The notes under the pieces: generated by a model | Told to the model about the DNA's origin: nothing | What the model saw: the letters and a program-made list of their open reading frames with translations, nothing else | The model's database searches: none | Shown here: piece after piece, positions 58,436 through 64,000 of the stretch | Layout of the letters: each line of letters opens with the position of its first letter | Position numbering within the stretch: the stretch's first letter is position 1 | NCBI GenBank assembly: GCA_024509875.1 | Contig: JAMPIV010018780.1 | Coordinates: 1,185,058 to 1,249,057 of the forward strand | DNA: 64,000 bases | Direction: 5' to 3' | From: Oreohelix idahoensis | Taxonomy: Eukaryota > Mollusca > Gastropoda > Stylommatophora > Oreohelicidae | Translations under genes and position numbers: made by a program

Positions 58436-61400
58436 ACTCCGCCCATGCCAGTCCCAAGCCTGGATGAAAAAGGAGGAGGGCGGCCTGCATGGAGGCCGTA
58501 AGGAGGCAGCCCCTCCACCATGCAAAGGCACAACAGGCCAATCACCTGTTTGCTTTAAACCACGATTACGAGTAACACAAGAGAGAAAACCGGACTGATT
58601 CTAAAGGCGACGAACTGGAACGGACTACGGACTACGACTTATGGAACATGGAACACAAGAAGTATAAATGGGAAGGAAGAGGAGCTGGTGGAAGAGATGA
58701 GGAAAGCAAAACTAGAAATCCTGGCTATAACGGAAACAAAGAAAAAAGGACAAGGAGTCATGGATCTCAATGGCAACACGCTGCTCTACAGTGGTGTACC
58801 CATATCCGAAAGAGCTAAAGGGGGTGTGGGTTGCATTGTGGCCCAAAATCAAAAAGATAGTATCAAGGGGTGGAACTTTGTCTCAGAGCGCATTATGGTT
58901 GTGAAACTAATAGAAGGAGAAACCATAGTCAACCTGGTCATAGTGTATGGGCCAAATGAGGATGAGAGAGCAGAGGTCAAGGAGGAATTCTTCGAGCTGC
59001 TTCAAAGGACAGTGAATGACTGCCTAGATGAAGTTATCATGCTCGGAGATTTTAATGCCAGAGTTGGAAATGACCATGCTAGATGGGGTGGAGTTATCGG
59101 AAGATATGGAGAAGATACTCTCAATGACAATGGAAAGCGACTCCTTAGATTCTGCAGTGAGCAGAATCTGATCATTACAAACACAAAGTTCCCCCATAAG
59201 CACATAAATGCATACACTAGATGTGAACCAACAAAGAATGAGAAGTCAGTGATCGACTATGCCATTGTTCGGAGAAGCTCATTCAAATATGTCCGAGATG
59301 CAAGAGTCTGGAGGGGGCCAGAGATTGGAAGTGATCACTACCTGCTAACAATCAAACGAACAACTGAAAGAGTTGCTCAGCCTAGGAACTGCTCAACATC
59401 ACGCAAGAAACCAAGTAAACGAGCAGGAGAAATGAGCATTAGGACCTACAAGCTGAGAGAGCCAGAAATTAAGACCAGATATCAGGGGCTTATTGCTGCA
59501 GCGGTGAGCAACACAGAAGAACAACCTGATGACTTGGAAACCCTCTGGATTAAATTCAAGGACATCATAAAGACAGCTGCTGCAGAAGCATGTGGTGAAG
59601 TCCGACTTGGGAACCAGAGAAAGAGGACACCTTGGTGGACAGAGGAAGTCAAAGAGAAAATAAGAGAGAAGAAAATGGCATGGAAACAATACTTAGGAGC
59701 TAAAAAACACAACAGGACAAATGGAAAAATATAGAGAATATGTGACACTCAGAACAGAAGTAAAGAACAAAGTGCTAGCAGCAAAACAGAAGTCCTGGGA
59801 AGAATTTGGAGAAAAGCTAGAAAAAGATGCACAAGAAAACCAGAAATTGTTCTATAAGACCCTAAAGAACATGAGGAAGGAAAAACAATGCCCTCTCAAA
59901 TTTATAAAGGACAAGCAAGGCAAATTGCTTACTGCCCCGAAGGAAGTAATGGAAAGATGGAAAGAATATTTCTCAGAACTCCTTGATGGTGAGCAAGGTC
60001 AAACATCAGAAATGATAACCACTAGCACAGAAGAGGAAACCAATGGTGATGAAGATGACATAAAGATGGAAGAACTGAAGGCAGCACTGGAGAAAATCAA
60101 GATGGGCAAAGCAGCAGGGCATGATGGTATAACACCAGAAATGGTTAAGTACATGGGAGCATCAGGCGACCTGTTACTCTTAAGGGTCCTACAGGCAGCA
60201 TGGTGCAACAAGACCATACCAAAGGATTGGGAGATCGCCATCATAACACCAATTTTCAAAAAGGGTGACAACCGACAGTGTGGAAACCATAGAGGCATAT
60301 CCCTTCTCAGTGTCCCTGGAAAAAATCTACTCTAGAATCCTAGAGCAGAGACTCCGACGCCTAGCTGAGCCACAATTGGATGAGGTCCAGTGCGGATTCC
60401 GAGTAAACCGAAGTACTCAAGACCTAATCTTCACACTCAGACAGCTGAGTGAAAAGGCCCTTGAGTATAAGAGTGAGATCCATCTTTGTTTCACAGATCT
60501 GGAAAAGGCGTTTGACAGGGTCCCTTGGAGCAAACTTTGGGACTGTTTGGCAAGGAAGAATATTCCAGCACCTCTGATTCATGCTATACAGAGCTTCTAC
60601 AAGTCTTGCAGAAATTATGTGAGGACAGCAAACCATAAGTCAGAAGAGTTCAGGACCACCACTGGTGTAAGACAAGGTGATATCCTATCACCTTACCTCT
60701 TCATACTCCTTATGGACGATGTCATCAAGGCATGTAAGGAGAGAACAAGAAAGTATTCAGTGGGGTACTGGAAGATGAGACAGGTCTATATTTCAGAGCT
60801 GGCATTTGCTGATGATGTTGCCCTGATTGCTAAATCAGAGGCACATCTCCAATCCAACCTGCAAGTCTGGAAGGAAGAGCTGGAGAAGAGAGGGATGGTC
60901 ATAAGCAGCTCTAAAACAAAATCCATGGTGATATCACGAGAAGAAAGAAGGCATCAGATTAAGCTGGGAGAACAGGTCCTGGAGCAGGTTGACCACTTTA
61001 AATACCTCGGAGCTATTAGAGACCGAAAGGGAGGCATCAAAGAAGAGTTGGCCACTCGAAAAGCAGCAGCTGGGAGACTTTTTCAGGCCATAAATCAAGG
61101 ATTCCTCAGCAAGAGAGAGGTTGGTAAGAAAACGAAGATGGCTGTATACCGCTCCACCTATGTCCCAGTCTTGACATATGGATGCGAGTCATGGGCAATG
61201 ACTACAACCCATAAAAGCCAGATCCAAACCTCAGAAATGAGGTATCTGAGGAAGGTGGTTGAAGTAACAAGAAGAGAAATGGTACGCAACCAGACGATAC
61301 GTCAAGGCCTAAAATGCCACCCCCTACAGACCCAAGTAGAACAGTCCCAACTAAGATGGTTTGGCCATGTCTGTAGAATGGGAGAAGATCGGCTACCACG

Positions 61401-61608
61401 ACAAGCATGGGAAACAAAGAGCCAAGGATCCAGACCCCGAGGACGACCCAGAGTCCGCTGGGAGGACAACATTAGACAATCTTTGAAGGACCGAGGACTA
61501 GAATGGAACCAGGCCAGGAGGAAGACAGCTGATAGAATAGTCTGGCGCTCTCTCTTCCAAACCTCTACACCTTACGGTAGAAGGGGAACGACTAAGTAAG
61601 TAAGTAAG
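58436..61608 (+). mobile_element. Nearly full-length LINE C (RTE-like), 3.17 kb, inserted into another C copy
   Basis: Flanked by an 11-14-bp target duplication (AACATGAGGAA at 58425-58435 and 61609-61619, extendable to AAGAACATGAGGAA). A leader of about 200 bp (58436-58640) precedes a single endonuclease-RT frame and the element ends in (TAAG)n. One-frame organisation and length fit the RTE clade. Only two small frame breaks separate it from an intact element. Confidence 0.9.
58640..61599 (+). pseudogene. LINE C endonuclease-reverse transcriptase, two frameshifts
   Basis: Opens near TWNTRSINGKEEELVEEMRK. Endonuclease motifs: LAITETKKKG, YGPNEDERAEVKEEFFELL, EVIMLGDFNARVGNDHARWG, GSDHYLLTIK. 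The linker ends [115 protein letters not shown]. The tail has LTYGCESWAMTT, LRWFGHVCRMGEDRLPRQAW and RGRPRVRWEDNIRQSLKDRG. Frame breaks fall at A-runs 59702-59707 and 60320-60325, where related copies have fewer A. The stop TAA is in the (TAAG)n tail, leaving no 3' UTR. There is no ATG in the predicted N-terminal frame until 58691, so the start is uncertain. Confidence 0.88.
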
Positions 61609-63253
61609 AACATGAGGAAGGAAAAACAATGCCCTCTTAAATTTATAAAGGACAAGCAAGGCAAATTGCTTACTGCCCTGAAGGAAGTAATGGAAAGATG
61701 GAAAGAATATTTCTCAGAACTCCTTGATGGTGAGCAAGGTCAAGCATCAGAAATGATAACCACTAGCACAGAAAATGGTGATGAAGATGACATAAAGATG
61801 GAAGAACTGAAGGCAGCACTGGAGAAAATCAAGATGGGCAAAGCAGCAGGGCATGATGGTATAACACCAGAAATGGTTAAGTACATGGGAGCATCAGGCG
61901 ACCTATTACTCTTAAGGGTCCTACAGGCAGCATGGTGCAACAAGACCATACCAAAGGATTGGGAGATTGCCATCATAACACCAATTTTCAAAAAGGGTGA
62001 CAATCGACAATGTGGAAACCATAGAGGCATATCCCTTCTCAGTGTCCCTGGTAAAATCTACTCTAGAATCCTAGAGCAGAGACTCCAACGCCTAGCTGAG
62101 CCACAATTGGATGAGGTCCAGTGCAGATTCCGAGCAAACCGAAGTACTCAAGACCTAATCTTCACACTCAGACAACTGAGTGAAAAGGCCCTTGAGTATA
62201 AGAGTGAGATCAATCTTTGTTTCATAGATCTGGAAAAGGCGTTTGACAGGGCCCCCTGGAGCAAACTTTGGGACTGTTTGGCAAGGAAGAACATTCCAGC
62301 ACCTCTGATTCATGCTATACAGAGCTTCTACAAGTCTTGCAGGAATTATGTGAGGACAGCAAACCATAAGTCAGAAGAGTTCAGGACCACCACTGGTGTA
62401 AGACAAGGTGATATCCTGTCACCTTATCTTTTCATACTCCTCATGGACGATGTTATCAAGTCATGTAAGGAGAGAACAAGAAAGTATTCAGTGGGGTACT
62501 GGAAGATGAGACAGGTATGTATTTCAGAGCTAGCATTTGCTGATGATGTTGCCCTGATTGCTAAATCAGAGGCACATCTCCAATCCAACCTGCAAGTATG
62601 GAAGGAAGAGCTGGAGAAGAGAGGGATGGTCATAAGTAACTCTAAACAAAATCCATGGTGATATCACGAGAAGAAAGAAGACATCAGATTAAGCTGGGAG
62701 AACAGGTCCTGGAGCAGGTCGACCACTTTAAATATCTCGGAGCTATTATAGACTGAAAGTGGGGCATCAAAGAAGAGTTGGCCACTCGAAAAGCAGCAGC
62801 TGGGAGACTTTTTCAGGCCATAAATCGAGGATTCCTCAGCAAGAGAGAGGTTGGTAAGAAAACGAAGATGGCAGTATACCGCTCCACCTATGTCCCCTGA
62901 GGAAGGTGGTTGAAGTAACAAGAAGAGACATGGTCCGCAACCAGACAATACGTCAAGGCCTAAAATGCCACCCCCTGCAAACCCAAGTAGAACAGTCCCA
63001 ACTAAGATGGTTTGGCCATGTCTGCAGAATGGGAGAAGATTGACTACCACGATAAGCATGGGAAACAAAGAGCCAGGGATCCAGACCCCCAGGATGACCC
63101 AGAGTCCGCTGGGAGGACAACATTAGACAATCTTTGAAGGACCGAGGACTAGAATGGAACCAGGCCAGGAGGAAGACAGCCGATAGGATAGTCTGGCGCT
63201 CTCTCTTCCAAACATCTACACCTCACGGTAGAAGGGGAACGACTAAGTAAGTA
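61609..63253 (+). mobile_element. Older LINE C copy, right part
   Basis: Resumes at the duplicated AACATGAGGAA and carries RT from EKQCPLKF through FADDVALIAKSEAHL. It is broken by a lost A near 62645, a stop near 62754 and a deletion of about 80 nt at 62896, and ends ACTAAGTAAGTAAG at 63253. It is the 3' continuation of 57794-58435, older than the inserted copy by its extra damage. Confidence 0.85.
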
Positions 63254-63725
63254 AGTTCTTTATCATTGGAAGTAAGAAAGAGAGTTCGTCATTGTTATAT
63301 AGAACCAATCCTGACATATGGGAGTGAGTCATGGACAATTAATAAACAAATAGGGAAGACAATAGAGGCAACAGAGATATGGTTTTACAGAAGAATGTTA
63401 AAAATACCATGGACAGCCAAAAAGAGTAATGAGGATGTCCTGAAAGAGGCCAATGCGCAAAGGAAACGTATTTCACAAGTTAGAAAGAAGCAATCCACTT
63501 TTTTCGGCATGATATGAGAAGAGGAAAGCTGGAATATATCGTAACAACAGGTAAGATTGAAGGAAAAAGAGATAGGGGAAGACAAAGAGAGCAAATACTG
63601 GGCAGTTTGAGATCGTGGCATGGCAAGAAGTCAACAGCAGAACTGATAAATTGTGCTGGAGACAGGAAGTTGTGGAGAGACATGATCTCCTACGCCATTC
63701 GGCATGAAACTTGAAGAAGAAGAAA
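63254..63725 (+). mobile_element. LINE family B, 3' part
   Basis: Continues 57793: VRHCYIEPILTYGSESWTIN, WFYRRMLKIPWTAKKSNEDV, RKKQSTFF, MRRGKLEYIVTTGKIEGKRD, GDRKLWRDMISYAIRHET and a GAAGAAGAAG tail. One frameshift near 63508. The best B tail in the window. Confidence 0.85.
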
Positions 63726-64000
63726 ATGCAAATATAAAGTAGGAAAATGTACATGTTACAACTCAACCCAATATGAGTGGGTTAAATTATCCAGACTTTG
63801 ATGCACAGGATAGCCGTTATAATTTCCTGCAGCTGTTTAAGATGCAGTCTTTCCCTTCCCTGGCTAATAGTAATAATAATTGCTATGTACAACTATTAGC
63901 TTTTAACACACTGGCAGATTTCTGAGATTGGGATTATGAAAATTCTAAGCGAATGTTATCACATAAACGTTTACATTTCACTTATAAATGTTTACGTTTG
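63726..64000. other. No gene recognised
   Basis: AT-rich sequence to the window edge. Confidence 0.4.

Noticed and set aside
57807..58598. A 263-residue endonuclease-like gene
   Set aside because: It is the left half of the older C copy running into the leader of the inserted C copy.

Overview
This is nuclear DNA from an animal, very probably an invertebrate with motile cilia or flagella. It is AT-rich, has spliced genes with long introns, and most of it is transposable elements (TEs). There are no operons, ribosome binding sites or other bacterial signals. The sequence alone does not allow a species call.

Host gene. On the minus strand I find five consecutive coding exons of one gene: 54355-54243, 51342-51168, 29771-29640, 23235-23041 and 13421-13176 (stop). 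Together they encode 286 residues that look like the C-terminal coiled-coil half of DRC3 (LRRC48), a subunit of the nexin-dynein regulatory complex of motile axonemes. All reading phases agree. The first intron in the window has the hallmarks of a minor-spliceosome AT-AC (U12-type) intron. The N-terminal leucine-rich-repeat exons would lie beyond position 64000.

Layout. 1-2400: end of a Ty3/gypsy-type element plus its LTR. 2400-6900: a 74-bp satellite and LINE debris. 6900-12430: two related, poorly characterised DDE-like transposase genes. 13-30 kb: the last three DRC3 exons among LINE fragments of several RTE-like families (called A-G here). 29.9-47.9 kb: one decayed RNase-H-bearing LINE (H) blown up by nested insertions: a 10.2-kb, very young LTR retrotransposon, an F LINE carrying a solo LTR, a short repeat, and an E LINE carrying a SINE. 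48-57 kb: repeats, minisatellites, two exons and a TTAA-flanked MITE. 57.3-63.7 kb: a three-level LINE nest (B interrupted by C, interrupted by a nearly full-length C).

Main points of interest. (1) The young LTR element has gypsy-type enzymes in the order protease-integrase-RT-RNase H, the Gmr1-type arrangement, with 5-bp target duplications and nearly identical LTRs. (2) The AT-AC intron in the DRC3-like gene. (3) A tandem array that copies the end of a DRC3 exon together with its 5' splice site about six times. (4) The two DDE-like transposase genes. (5) A 3.2-kb LINE whose stop codon lies in its own (TAAG)n tail.
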